DNA of 64,000 nucleotides from an uncultured Roseburia sp. (GCA_947088675.1 CAMUHN010000001.1:1-64000), one strand, 5' to 3'. Counted from the first letter of the stretch, positions 36,381 to 45,210 are shown. Notes: generated from the sequence alone by a model not told the origin. A program made the numbers and translations.

Positions 36381-37053
36381 ACTGCTTCTCCCTCTCCTCT
36401 ACAGCCGCTTCCCTCTGTCTTAATTCCTGCTCCCAGGCCTCGTATTTGTCGATCACCTGATTTTCATAATTCAGAATTGTTGTGCTGCGCCCGGTTGCTG
36501 TAAGCACAAACATCGCAATCACACAGACTGCCAACACCGCACATACTACGGAGAGCGTCTGAAACCGCTGTTTATAGTTAATATTTGCTATTTTATCTCT
36601 CTGCCGTGTATTTTCTGTGACTTTTTTGGAAAGTTTTTTTGTCTTTTCCTCCAATTGCTTAAGCTGTTCCCCCGGTGTGCGATCCGATGCATTCACTGTT
36701 TCTGAAAAGTCCGCTGCAAATGACGGATTTATTGTATCAACCGGATGCATGGGAACGTGAGCCTGTACGGGGTCGGCTCTGTGTTGTACCGCAATCGGCA
36801 GAATATCCTCATCCGCGATCACCGGCGACTCATACAGAATGTTTTGCAGTTCTTTCAGAAACGAATAGCCAACCACCGTCTCAAACAGATTTTCGGAAAT
36901 CATCCTGTTGTAAATCTGTAAGACAACGTATGGATTTTCCATATTCGTCTTTCCTCTGATATAGCGGATCCCCTCCGCCTCCTTTGCTGCCTGCACTGCT
37001 TCCCTGGCGGATGCGAATGCAAATCCATTTACTATATTTTGCGCATTAGACAT
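36367..37053 (-). CDS. Uncharacterised membrane protein with coiled-coil segments
   Basis: This is a 228-residue protein I do not recognise. The first 80 residues are soluble-looking (NGFAFASAREAVQAAKEAEG, then YVVLQIYNRMISENLFETV). A Pro-rich linker (90-125) and a Lys/Glu-rich coiled coil (about 128-150) follow. One TM helix sits near 165-188 (VVCAVLAVCVIAMFVLTA). A short C-terminal coiled coil rich in Glu and Arg ends it. It overlaps the TPR-GGDEF gene upstream by 8 bases and the regulator downstream by 14, so the three proteins are probably made in step. Confidence 0.7.
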   Translation of the reverse strand: MSNAQNIVNGFAFASAREAVQAAKEAEGIRYIRGKTNMENPYVVLQIYNRMISENLFETVVGYSFLKELQNILYESPVIADEDILPIAVQHRADPVQAHVPMHPVDTINPSFAADFSETVNASDRTPGEQLKQLEEKTKKLSKKVTENTRQRDKIANINYKQRFQTLSVVCAVLAVCVIAMFVLTATGRSTTILNYENQVIDKYEAWEQELRQREAAVEEREKQFGQD

Positions 37054-38620
37054 ATTTTAACATTCCCCGTTTGATCTCAAAAAACGCAACGCGGTTCTTC
37101 CCATATTCTTTCGCTTTCGCCAGCGCTTCATCCGCACAGGAAAACATCGTATGATACGATGCATTTACCCCATTATTGTAGGAGACGCCGATACTTAACG
37201 TAACATGCACATCTTTGTTTCTGCCAAAAGCCAGATTATGAAATTCTTCCCGCAGGCGTTCTACACCGGTTTCCACTTCTTCCATTTCAACAGGGCCCCT
37301 GACAAAGAGCAAAAATTCGTCGCCGCCAAACCGTCCACAAATATCTCTGCCGAACGCATCCCTGATTAAGGCGGAGAGTCCGGCAATCACGGCATCGCCA
37401 ATCAGATGGCCAAAACTGTCGTTTATCAGTTTAAAATTATCAATATCAATCATGATCATTGCGTCCATGACATCACGTTTTCTTTTATTCAGATAACTCT
37501 CTACTTCCTGTTTAAACGCTTCCTTATTCAATAACCCCGTCGCAAGATCACATTTGCTGCGCAGTTCAAATTCCAGCCGTTTTTTCTCTACCTCCTGCAG
37601 GTTCTCTACATTTAACAGATTACGGCAGCGGAAATTTTTGATTGCCTTTGCATATTCTTTTTCCAGATTCATATATCTGACACAGGAATCCAGATAACGC
37701 TGCCGGTCACAATACTGTTTCTGATAACGTATCTCAAGTTCCTCCATCTTAATACGCAGATGTAAAAATTCAGTCACTCCAAGCTTTTCGCGCAGCAGAT
37801 CCATAAAGACGCGCGCATCTTCCTTTCTGTCCTGATCAAGCAGGAATCTGCAAAAGTCGATATAAAAATCAATCTGTTCCACATAATCCGTATCCGTCTC
37901 CAGAAAATGCCGTATCGACTGAATCAGTTCTTCCGTCCGCTGCTCATCTTTGTCATGCACCGCAAGATATACTTCAAGAATACATTCCGATAAAATCAAT
38001 TCTTCCTGCATGACAATATGATAGTAGGAATCAATTTCCCTCTTTTTTTTCACCGCCAGTTCATATCGGTTTGTCTTACATAAAAGCTGCGCCTGCTGTA
38101 TCATACAGAGCAATAACAGCAGAATTTTGGGCCCGGAAAATTCTCCGCCCGCCACATCTGCACCCCTGTTGTAATACTGCATTGCTTTGTTATAATCATG
38201 AAGATTTTCATACAGCAGTCCGATATTTAACAGCGCCGAAACTTCCCCGAAAATATTCTTCTTTTTTCTTGCCGACTGCACCGCTGAAAGATAACTGTCA
38301 AGTGCAACTGTTTCATATCCAAGGTAATAAAAGAGCATGCCAAGCAGATTATGCGCGTCCGCCTCCAGATGTTCATACTCCTGTGTTTTTTCGATCTGCA
38401 GGCTCTTTGTCAGAGCCTCAACTGTCTCATGATAGCGCCCCAGGTGGAACGCAACATCTCCGCGCAAAAATGCCGCCTCCGCCAGTTCATTTTTGGAATC
38501 GGAAAAAGCGAGATATCGGTCATAGGTATCCAATATTTCCCAGATATCCTCTCTGGACACATGATATTTGTATGTAATAATTTTTTCACGAAGTTCTTCC
38601 TTTAATGCAGCAATTCCCAT
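37046..38620 (-). CDS. TPR-repeat GGDEF protein (probable diguanylate cyclase)
   Basis: This 524-residue protein lacks a signal peptide or TM helix. Residues about 40-330 are helical TPR repeats (LAEAAFLRGDVAFHLGRYHE; LLNIGLLYENLHDYNKAMQYYN). A helical linker leads to a GGDEF domain from about 355. It holds LLNKEAF, the metal-site MIDIDNFKLINDSFGHLIGD (near 392-411) and the intact active-site loop RFGGDEF near 436. An RxxD inhibitory site is not visible. It probably makes cyclic di-GMP under control of protein partners bound by the TPRs. First gene of the operon ending in the OmpR-type regulator; GGAGG is 13 bases from the ATG. Confidence 0.88.
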   Translation of the reverse strand: MGIAALKEELREKIITYKYHVSREDIWEILDTYDRYLAFSDSKNELAEAAFLRGDVAFHLGRYHETVEALTKSLQIEKTQEYEHLEADAHNLLGMLFYYLGYETVALDSYLSAVQSARKKKNIFGEVSALLNIGLLYENLHDYNKAMQYYNRGADVAGGEFSGPKILLLLLCMIQQAQLLCKTNRYELAVKKKREIDSYYHIVMQEELILSECILEVYLAVHDKDEQRTEELIQSIRHFLETDTDYVEQIDFYIDFCRFLLDQDRKEDARVFMDLLREKLGVTEFLHLRIKMEELEIRYQKQYCDRQRYLDSCVRYMNLEKEYAKAIKNFRCRNLLNVENLQEVEKKRLEFELRSKCDLATGLLNKEAFKQEVESYLNKRKRDVMDAMIMIDIDNFKLINDSFGHLIGDAVIAGLSALIRDAFGRDICGRFGGDEFLLFVRGPVEMEEVETGVERLREEFHNLAFGRNKDVHVTLSIGVSYNNGVNASYHTMFSCADEALAKAKEYGKNRVAFFEIKRGMLKYV

Positions 38621-38635
38621 CTTATCACATTAACC

Positions 38636-38675
38636 TCCATGTCGCAGTATAGCTGCGGCTCGAATCGGGCGCGCT
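38636..38675. repeat. Short copy of the hairpin repeat
   Basis: A 7-bp stem with a 5-base loop (38641-38647 with 38653-38659) and its flanks match 42671-42706, including CCATGTC before and CTC(G/A)AATC after the stem. Two stem pairs differ between the copies, and pairing is kept (G-C to A-T; T-G to T-A). Confidence 0.5.
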
Positions 38676-38727
38676 TTTTCTATTTCTTATTATACCTGTT
38701 CCCCATAAATTATTCAACCGGAAAAAG

Positions 38728-38768
38728 ACAGGAAAAACGGGACCAGTCTGCGGCCCCGTTTTTCCTGT
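38728..38768. terminator. Terminator after the DUF6033 gene
   Basis: A 14-bp perfect stem (38728-38741 with 38755-38768) is followed on the minus strand by a T-rich run. It lies directly after the stop of the DUF6033 gene. Confidence 0.85.
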
Positions 38769-38774
38769 TTCTGA

Positions 38775-39506
38775 TTACCAGCGGTAATCAATACTCTGCC
38801 CTATCATTTTTTCCGACTCTGTCCTCACATTGTCGCTCATAGAAGTATAACTGTAATCATTGATTTTCTGAATTAATTCCTCAATAGATGAGGCTGTGAT
38901 CGTCACGGTATCCTCTTCCTCTGTTTTTTCCGCTTCCTTTTTCTCCGCCGCTTTCTCGTCGGCCTTTTTTGCTTTTTCTTTCTTGTCGGCTGCTTTCTGC
39001 GCCGCTTTTTTCTCTGCCGCTTTCTGTGTGATTCTGTCTTTCTGTGCTTTCAGTGATTTGTCGATCACTGCAAAAAATGATGCGTTGCCATGGTCGTTGA
39101 CCTGCATGCCAAATGTCTTTACATTTGCGTTCGTACCGGCAAGGCTCTTTTTAAGCTGCGGAAGTTTCTGGCCTGCGTTGCTGATTACGGATTCGTACTT
39201 TTTCCTGTACTCCTCGTCCTCCGCCATCTTCTCGATCTTCTCCTCATCAATCAGGACAACCATGCGGTTCGGATTGGCATAACTGCCCGCCTGCGCTTTG
39301 GCCTGGTCAATCCTGTCTTTGCTCACAAGGATAAAATCCATGTTGGAGTACTTTTTCTTCAGCTGCTCATAATACTTCTGCGCTTTCTCGCTGAGCTTCG
39401 GCTCCCCGATCGTCCTGCCATTGATCTTTGTTTTCTTCTCCGTCGATTCTGTCCGCTGCGCCTCATAAGCGGCAGCATTGTTTTCTACCTGTGTAATAGA
39501 ACTCAT
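38775..39506 (-). CDS. DUF6033 family protein
   Basis: This 243-residue protein resembles the DUF6033 family seen in Lachnospiraceae; function unknown. There is no signal peptide. Residues 35-140 form the conserved part (SEKAQKYYEQLKKKYSNMDF, NPNRMVVLIDEEKIEKMA, GMQVNDHGNASFFAVIDKSL). A highly charged Lys/Ala/Glu helix fills about 150-200 (AAEKKAAQKAADKKEKAKKA), then a short C-terminal domain (ASSIEELIQKINDYSYTSMS). It is 51 bases after another charged-helix protein, and both end at one terminator. Long antisense open frames here are a by-product of the Lys/Glu codons. Confidence 0.75.
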   Translation of the reverse strand: MSSITQVENNAAAYEAQRTESTEKKTKINGRTIGEPKLSEKAQKYYEQLKKKYSNMDFILVSKDRIDQAKAQAGSYANPNRMVVLIDEEKIEKMAEDEEYRKKYESVISNAGQKLPQLKKSLAGTNANVKTFGMQVNDHGNASFFAVIDKSLKAQKDRITQKAAEKKAAQKAADKKEKAKKADEKAAEKKEAEKTEEEDTVTITASSIEELIQKINDYSYTSMSDNVRTESEKMIGQSIDYRW

Positions 39507-39557
39507 CGTCTGTTACCTCCCTGTTATTTATTTGCAATTCCATTTGCTGATTTCGTG

Positions 39558-40607
39558 TCAAACCTGTTCGTCCACCTTAATTCCTTTCAGATCGGCCTCC
39601 AGAAGCTTCATGCTGGTTTTTACTTTCTCCAGTGTGTCATTTACTTCTTTCGGAAGCTCCTTTGGCCCGGTCAGATCCATGATATCTTCGATCTCAACCT
39701 CCGGCGCTTCATTCTTTCTCTGCTCCGCCTTTGCCTCGTCCACCGCCTCTTTGGTGCGCTCAATCATCGCTTCCTCAAGCGCCTGTTTTTCTTTGATATC
39801 GTCTATTTTATCTTCCTGTTCCTTTTTCTCCTCGGCTTTCTTCTCTGCTTCCTCTTTCGCCTCCTCGGCTTTCTCGTCGATGCTGTCCAGCCCTTCGTCG
39901 ACAAGCATTCCCATCACTTCTTTATTTGCGGACGCCAGAATCTTTTCTTTTGTTTTTTCCGCCTCCACCATCGGGTCTGCTTTCAGACGCTCCAGACGAA
40001 TGCTGCGCAGACTGGCCGTATCCCCGCGCATCTGCCGCGACGCTTCCTCCATATCAATCCTGCACTTGCCGGCATAACCGTTGAGTGAAAGGGCGCGCTT
40101 CTGATACTCGGTCAGCCCTTCTTTATCAATCTCCGCCAGCCGCTTCCATTCCTCCGGCGTCGGCGATTCCATGGAAACGTGGTTCATATAATCCTGCCGC
40201 TTTTCAAGCAGTTTTAAATCTTTCTGTTCCTGCGAGTCGTCTTTGATTCCAAATTGTTCTTTCAGCTCTTCTTTCTGGCTGTTAATTTCGGACAATTCTT
40301 TGTTTGCATCCTCCCGGATCCTTGCCTGCTCATTATAATGGGCGCGACGCTCGTTCATGCTCTCGTCTGTTTTTGCATCGTTCGCCCAAGCGTCGCTTAC
40401 GATTTTCATCGCCCGCTGCTGCGCCTGTTTGCGTCGAAATTCAATCAGATCTTTGAGAGCTATCATCGTATCCCCCGCAAAAATCTGATTTCTGCCGCCG
40501 CACGCTTTGTTTTTTTCTCCCCGTTTTTCCCCGGATTCAGAAGCCGCCTGTGTGATCATCCACTCATCCTGTTTCATCCCATACGAACTGTTTCTTGTTA
40601 CATTCAT
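39558..40607 (-). CDS. Charged helical protein paired with the DUF6033 gene
   Basis: This 349-residue protein has no recognised family or signal peptide. It is nearly all helical and rich in Glu and Lys. A conserved-looking core includes GDTMIALKDLIEFRRKQAQQ near 45-64, NERRAHYNEQARIREDANKE and SMESPTPEEWKRLAEIDKEG. A coiled coil of Glu/Lys/Ala (about 245-290) and an acidic segment follow. I chose the ATG at 40605-40607, with GGGGGAG five bases upstream, over an in-frame ATG seven codons earlier. Its length, helicity and order suggest a partner of the DUF6033 protein; that is inference. Confidence 0.65.
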   Translation of the reverse strand: MNVTRNSSYGMKQDEWMITQAASESGEKRGEKNKACGGRNQIFAGDTMIALKDLIEFRRKQAQQRAMKIVSDAWANDAKTDESMNERRAHYNEQARIREDANKELSEINSQKEELKEQFGIKDDSQEQKDLKLLEKRQDYMNHVSMESPTPEEWKRLAEIDKEGLTEYQKRALSLNGYAGKCRIDMEEASRQMRGDTASLRSIRLERLKADPMVEAEKTKEKILASANKEVMGMLVDEGLDSIDEKAEEAKEEAEKKAEEKKEQEDKIDDIKEKQALEEAMIERTKEAVDEAKAEQRKNEAPEVEIEDIMDLTGPKELPKEVNDTLEKVKTSMKLLEADLKGIKVDEQV

Positions 40608-40780
40608 GGCCGCTCCCCCTGTTTTCATAAATTTCTATCTCATACCAATCTGCATAGAAGCTCTGGAACTTCTATTTACACTATATATCGTAAATTTCTT
40701 CCAAAAATATAAGTCCTTTTTCATATTTCTACATATAATAAAACAGACTATTTATTACAATTAAGGAGACTGATTCGCTT

Positions 40781-42628
40781 ATGTGTGGAATTTGCGGCTT
40801 CCTGGGTTTTCAGGAAGATTACAGACAAAAACAGCCTTACTGGGAAAAAATACTGACCGCAATGCATCAATCCATTGCGCACCGCGGCCGTGACAACAAC
40901 GGAATTTATCTGAGGGAACATACCGGCCTTGCCCATGCCCGGCTAAGCATCCGCGATATCGCAAACGGTTCGCAGCCTATGGTACGCTCATCCGGCGGCT
41001 GTGAATATGCCATTGTCTATAATGGAGAAATTTATAACACGGATGAACTGACGCCCGCCTTAAAGGCTGCCGGCTGTCAATTCGAGACAACTTCCGACAC
41101 GGAGGTACTTTTGTATGCCTATATGAAAAACGGGCCTGACTTTGTTCGCTCTCTCAACGGCATCTATGCATTTGCAATCTGGGACGGGGCAAAAAACCGG
41201 CTTATGCTCTGCCGCGATCATGCAGGAATCAAACCTCTCTTTTACACAGTGTCAGAGCATGGCATTGTCTTTGGCTCCGAACCGAAAGCGCTTTTCTGCC
41301 ATCCAAATGTCACACCCTCGATCAATCTGGACAGCATGCGCGAAATTATAGGCATCGGTCCCGCGCGCACCGGCGGATGCGGCGTTTTTACAGGACTTCG
41401 GGAGTTGCTGCCGGGCCACTATATGCTGTTTGAAAAAGACAGTCAGAAAGATTTCTGCTACTGGGATCTGACCGCAGCAGAACACACAGATACCTACCCG
41501 CAGACAGTGGAAAAAGTCTCATTTCTTGTACGCGACGCCGTAACACGCCAGATGGTATCCGATGTTCCCGTCTGCACTTTCCTGTCCGGAGGGATTGATT
41601 CCAGTATTGTCACTGCGATTGCGGCTGATTTTATGAAACAAAAGCAAGAGGTTTTAAATACGTTCTCGTTTGATTTTACGGAAAACGATATTTATTTTCA
41701 GTCCAATGCGTTTCAGCCGGAACGCGATTTGCCGTATGTCAATATCATGCTCGAACGCATTCATACAAATCATACCTATCTGGAATGCAGTCAGGAAAAG
41801 CTTGTGGATATGCTGTTTACTGCGGTTGACGCAAAAGATCTGCCCGGCATGACCGATGTCGACGCTTCTCTTTTATATTTTTGCTCTCTTGTCGCAAAAC
41901 AAAATAAAGTAGTTTTAACCGGTGAATGCGCAGACGAAATCTTCGGCGGCTATCCGTGGTTTTACCGGGAAGAACTGTTAAACCGTGACGGTTTCCCATG
42001 GGCGGCGGATATGGAAGCTCGTACCCTGTTTCTGAATGAGGATTTTGTAAAAGAACTGAATCTGAAAGAATACTCCTATGCACGCTATAAAGAGACAATT
42101 GACGCCGTTCCGCAGTTAGGCGGGGAATCGGAGGAAGAAAAAAAGCGGCGCGCCGTCGGCTATCTGAATATCAAATGGTTTATGCAGACGCTGCTTGACC
42201 GTATGGACCGCACCAGCATGTATTCGGGGCTGGAAGCAAGAGTGCCGTTTGCAGACCGTCGCATTATGGAATATGTGTTCAATGTGCCATGGCATATGAA
42301 ATACCAGAACGGCGTAGAAAAAACCCTGCTGCGCGACGCATGCAAAGACCTTCTGCCCTGCGAGCTGCTGCACCGGAAAAAGAGTCCCTATCCGAAAACA
42401 TATCATCCGGAATTTGAGCGACTTCTGACCCTGCATTTCTCTAAAATCATTGAAGATCCCAATGCGCCGGTTGCTCCGCTTCTGGACAGAGAAAAGGCCA
42501 GAAAATTTATGACGGCGCACAAGGAACTGGGCAGGCCATGGTTCGGACAGCTGATGGCCGGCCCGCAGCTGATGGCATACTTTATCCAGATCAACGACTG
42601 GATGAAAAAATACCGCCTGTACCTTTAA
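40781..42628 (+). CDS. asnB: Asparagine synthase (glutamine-hydrolysing)
   Basis: This makes asparagine from aspartate, glutamine and ATP. The N-terminal class II glutaminase begins MCGICGF with nucleophile Cys2; HRGRDNNG is near 36-43 and YNGEIYN near 84-90. The synthetase half has the PP-loop FLSGGIDSS near 267-275 and GECADEIFGGYPWF near 385-398. 615 residues. AAGGAG lies about 12 bases before the ATG and a TATAAT at 40734-40739 may be the -10 box, without a clear -35. It is a single gene followed by the hairpin repeat. Confidence 0.95.
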   Translation: MCGICGFLGFQEDYRQKQPYWEKILTAMHQSIAHRGRDNNGIYLREHTGLAHARLSIRDIANGSQPMVRSSGGCEYAIVYNGEIYNTDELTPALKAAGCQFETTSDTEVLLYAYMKNGPDFVRSLNGIYAFAIWDGAKNRLMLCRDHAGIKPLFYTVSEHGIVFGSEPKALFCHPNVTPSINLDSMREIIGIGPARTGGCGVFTGLRELLPGHYMLFEKDSQKDFCYWDLTAAEHTDTYPQTVEKVSFLVRDAVTRQMVSDVPVCTFLSGGIDSSIVTAIAADFMKQKQEVLNTFSFDFTENDIYFQSNAFQPERDLPYVNIMLERIHTNHTYLECSQEKLVDMLFTAVDAKDLPGMTDVDASLLYFCSLVAKQNKVVLTGECADEIFGGYPWFYREELLNRDGFPWAADMEARTLFLNEDFVKELNLKEYSYARYKETIDAVPQLGGESEEEKKRRAVGYLNIKWFMQTLLDRMDRTSMYSGLEARVPFADRRIMEYVFNVPWHMKYQNGVEKTLLRDACKDLLPCELLHRKKSPYPKTYHPEFERLLTLHFSKIIEDPNAPVAPLLDREKARKFMTAHKELGRPWFGQLMAGPQLMAYFIQINDWMKKYRLYL

Positions 42629-42647
42629 ACAGCAATTGCTGCGAACT

Positions 42648-42804
42648 TTAGAAGTTCTTCTCACGCTACCCCCATGTCACAGCTTCGCTGTGACTCAAAT
42701 CCGCGCGGAGAATGCCTGCTTTCCGGGCATTCTCTGGTGTGAGATTTAGAACTTCTTCGCGAAACAGCCCCTGCTGTGAGCGATTAGAAGTTCTTCTCAC
42801 GCTA
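42648..42804. repeat. Hairpin-rich intergenic repeat with 21-bp direct repeats
   Basis: A perfect 21-bp direct repeat (42648-42668 and 42784-42804) surrounds two hairpins: GTCACAG/CTGTGAC (42676-42694) and GAGAATGCC/GGCATTCTC (42708-42734). Between them and the second copy lies a degenerate inverted copy (42739-42761) that is nearly identical to positions 97-119 of the window. The right copy runs into the spoIIP stop codon. The remaining gap has no gene. Confidence 0.65.
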
Positions 42805-44065
42805 TCGGACCGGTCAGCACTTTATACAGCACATCCGCAAGCGGTACCATCGCATTCATGGCTTCCTGAACCGTATTGGTCTGGGCCCCTACCTCGATCA
42901 GCATCGTCTTTGGACAAAAATGCATATTGTAGCGGTATCCTTTCAGATAAATCCTCCTGGTAAATCCCGGATAATATTCCGCCGCCTTTAACTGTACCTG
43001 AAAGGACAATGCCAGATTTTCATCTATGTAAGGATTGTAAAGATAATCAATATCCCCTGTCTTGGTCGTGCGGCTCAAACCGTTAAAAAACATAACCTGC
43101 GCCATGGAAACGCCGTTCTGTTCCGTGACAAGACGCGTTCCTTCTCTTACGCCGTCCCGGTGCAGATCAATCACAACCTCAATCGAAGGGTTTTCACTCA
43201 GCACTTTTTTTAAGGCCGGCTCTGCATTGGAATAGGCATGATCCCGATCCCCCACATCATACTGCCCTTTATGATGTATGACATTTAACCCATACTGTTC
43301 CGTCAGTATCTTTGTCAGATAATCTCCGACGCCCACAACGGTTGTAGATGCGTCCTGGGGAACAGAATCAGCGTATCCCTCCTGCGAATGCGTATGATAG
43401 ATTAAAATCTGCGGCGCACTTGCGTCATGCGACAAACGCATATCTTTTCCCAGCAGTGCGTCCGCATTCAGCTGGCTTCCGTTGATTGTCGTCGTATTGT
43501 CCACCTGATAAAAATTCTGGATCAGATAATCAAAATCATTTAATTTCTCCCGCGCATACGTTACCGTCTTCCCAGGCGTCCCGCGAAAAGAAGAGCCTGT
43601 ACCAGACTCTTCTGCCGTATTTTTCTGTGAGAGAAACAGACCTTCCTCCAAAAACGTATTGCCTGGCAGAATATTTTCATCCGCCGTACCGGCATTGCCG
43701 TCCGCAGACGCTGCCTGGCCGTTCTCCTCCTGCTCTTCGCCCTCAGCAAGCACCAGTTCGCCCGTTTCCTCGTCTACATAATTTTCGTCCGCAGCCTCTT
43801 TCGCCAGAATAAACTCATAGGACAGATCGCTCTCGACCTGAGTCTGATAGGAGCTGCTATCCGCCTGATACATGCCAACCGGGAAAAACTGTTCGATTAC
43901 GGAAAAACCGTCCACAAAATACAGCGCGGCTGCCAGTGCAGTCAGGATAAGCATCCTGTCCGTATATTTACTTTTCTTTCCGGCTCTGTTTTGATATCGT
44001 CTTACACGCATACTTAAATTTATGCAGGGATCTCCCGATATATGCCGCCTAAGAAAGCTCGCCAT
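42797..44065 (-). CDS. spoIIP: Stage II sporulation protein P
   Basis: SpoIIP is a cell-wall amidase/endopeptidase that drives engulfment with SpoIID and SpoIIM. A TM helix is near 38-56; a variable acidic linker (90-175) precedes the amidase domain. The domain shows LIYHTHSQEGY near 225, VIDLHRDGVREGT near 293 and MLIEVGAQTNTVQEAMNA near 390, with His and Glu residues of a zinc amidase. The first 18 residues before MRVRRYQN may not be translated; no ribosome site decides it. The start overlaps the end of gpr by 17 bases, the usual Clostridia order gpr-spoIIP. Confidence 0.92.
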   Translation of the reverse strand: MASFLRRHISGDPCINLSMRVRRYQNRAGKKSKYTDRMLILTALAAALYFVDGFSVIEQFFPVGMYQADSSSYQTQVESDLSYEFILAKEAADENYVDEETGELVLAEGEEQEENGQAASADGNAGTADENILPGNTFLEEGLFLSQKNTAEESGTGSSFRGTPGKTVTYAREKLNDFDYLIQNFYQVDNTTTINGSQLNADALLGKDMRLSHDASAPQILIYHTHSQEGYADSVPQDASTTVVGVGDYLTKILTEQYGLNVIHHKGQYDVGDRDHAYSNAEPALKKVLSENPSIEVVIDLHRDGVREGTRLVTEQNGVSMAQVMFFNGLSRTTKTGDIDYLYNPYIDENLALSFQVQLKAAEYYPGFTRRIYLKGYRYNMHFCPKTMLIEVGAQTNTVQEAMNAMVPLADVLYKVLTGPIA

Positions 44066-45011
44066 TCATGTCCGCAAAAGCGATGTTAAGTCCCTCGGAT
44101 ACAGTAAAACTAAGCCTTTTGACCGACTCATCGATATCTTTTGGCGTGACAAACATTGTATTCAGATTCGGCGTGAGCAATTCCTGAATCAGCTCGTATT
44201 TTTCCCCCTCATTCAATTTGTCCAGAGAATCTCCCAGCTCCTTAAACGCGCCGCTCTTAAGCATTGCATCCACCAGATTATACATCATATCATTTACAAT
44301 CGTTGCCGCGTCGACTACAGTCGGAACACCGATCGAGATGACCGGAACGCCAAGGCTCTTTTCATTGAGTCCGTGCCGATGGTTTCCGACGCCGCTGCCC
44401 GGATTGATGCCGGTATCCGTCACCTGTATCGTCCGGTTCAGCCGCTTTGTACTGCGCGCCGCAAGTGCGTCAATCGCGACTACCAGATCCGGTTTTGTTT
44501 CTTTTATAATTCCATGAAGAATCTCGACGCTCTCCATGCCGGTCTGAGCCATAACGCCCGGTACAATACTGCTGATGCGGTTTACCTCGTTTTTCCCAAA
44601 CGCATATTTCCCGTATTCCTTAATGATATGACGTGTGATCAGTAAATTATCCACAACGCGGGGGCCCAGTGCATCCGGCGTAACTTCGCGATTGCCAAGA
44701 CCCACAATAAGAACTGACAGTTCCTCCTTTTTTACAGGAAGCAGCCTGCGTATGACTTTGGCCAGCTCAATTGAAATCTCGCGGTGGTATCCGTCGTCCT
44801 CCTCGTCCATATCGCTCGCTTCGATCGTAATATAAGTACCTTTCGGACGCCCCATAATTTTTGCACCATTCTCTGTTTCTATCGTTACTGTACTAATTGT
44901 CAGATTTTGATCTACGCGCTCCTCAAAAAAACGTACTCCTTTTAAACGCACATGGTCTTCCTGCATCTTTTCCTGCGTCTCTAATGCTAAATCTGTACGA
45001 ATCTGATACAT
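44049..45011 (-). CDS. gpr: Germination protease (spore protease)
   Basis: GPR degrades the small acid-soluble spore proteins at germination. The 320 residues carry IRTDLALE near 4-11, IVGLGNREVTPDALGPRVVDNLLITRH in the central region (99-125, given in part by GLGNREVTPDALG), and AIDALAARS near 195. Only about three residues precede the conserved RTDLA segment, whereas Bacillus zymogens carry a prosegment of roughly 15 residues. It is expected to be made in the forespore, though I could not identify a convincing sigma-G promoter. It is followed by spoIIP. Confidence 0.95.
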   Translation of the reverse strand: MYQIRTDLALETQEKMQEDHVRLKGVRFFEERVDQNLTISTVTIETENGAKIMGRPKGTYITIEASDMDEEDDGYHREISIELAKVIRRLLPVKKEELSVLIVGLGNREVTPDALGPRVVDNLLITRHIIKEYGKYAFGKNEVNRISSIVPGVMAQTGMESVEILHGIIKETKPDLVVAIDALAARSTKRLNRTIQVTDTGINPGSGVGNHRHGLNEKSLGVPVISIGVPTVVDAATIVNDMMYNLVDAMLKSGAFKELGDSLDKLNEGEKYELIQELLTPNLNTMFVTPKDIDESVKRLSFTVSEGLNIAFADMNGELS

Positions 45012-45139
45012 AACTTCCCCTCTTTCGCCTCTGTTTCCTGCATCTTTTTCTGAATATTATCTCCATGCAAACACATATTATACACAAAGGGTCCAATTGC
45101 CGACCATTGGTATAATATTTACGAGAGTCAATTCTTATA

Positions 45140-45168
45140 TTGAAGTATACTGCCGATTCTGTTATAAT
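45140..45168 (+). promoter_or_regulatory. Promoter of the membrane GGDEF gene
   Basis: TTGAAG (45140-45145) and TATAAT (45163-45168) are 17 bp apart, about 40 bp before the gene. Confidence 0.75.
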
Positions 45169-45210
45169 AAAGGCAGCTTTTATCACTGCAAGTAAAGATT
45201 GGAAAAACAA

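Noticed and set aside
39090..40088. 332-codon plus-strand frame antisense to the DUF6033 pair
   Set aside because: It is the complement of Lys/Glu-rich coiled coils and reads as Phe/Leu/Ser-rich sequence; the minus-strand genes have good starts and a terminator.
40629..40780. Possible T-box or riboswitch before asnB
   Set aside because: The gap is only 150 bases and lacks the T-box sequence (AGGGTGGNACCGCG) and a terminator/antiterminator pair.
42116..42664. 182-codon minus-strand frame antisense to the asnB 3' end
   Set aside because: asnB covers the region with conserved sequence; no ribosome site or domain supports the antisense frame.
45012..45140. Sigma-G promoter before gpr
   Set aside because: No pair of boxes matching the sigma-G consensus with 17-18 bp spacing could be found by eye, so none is claimed.
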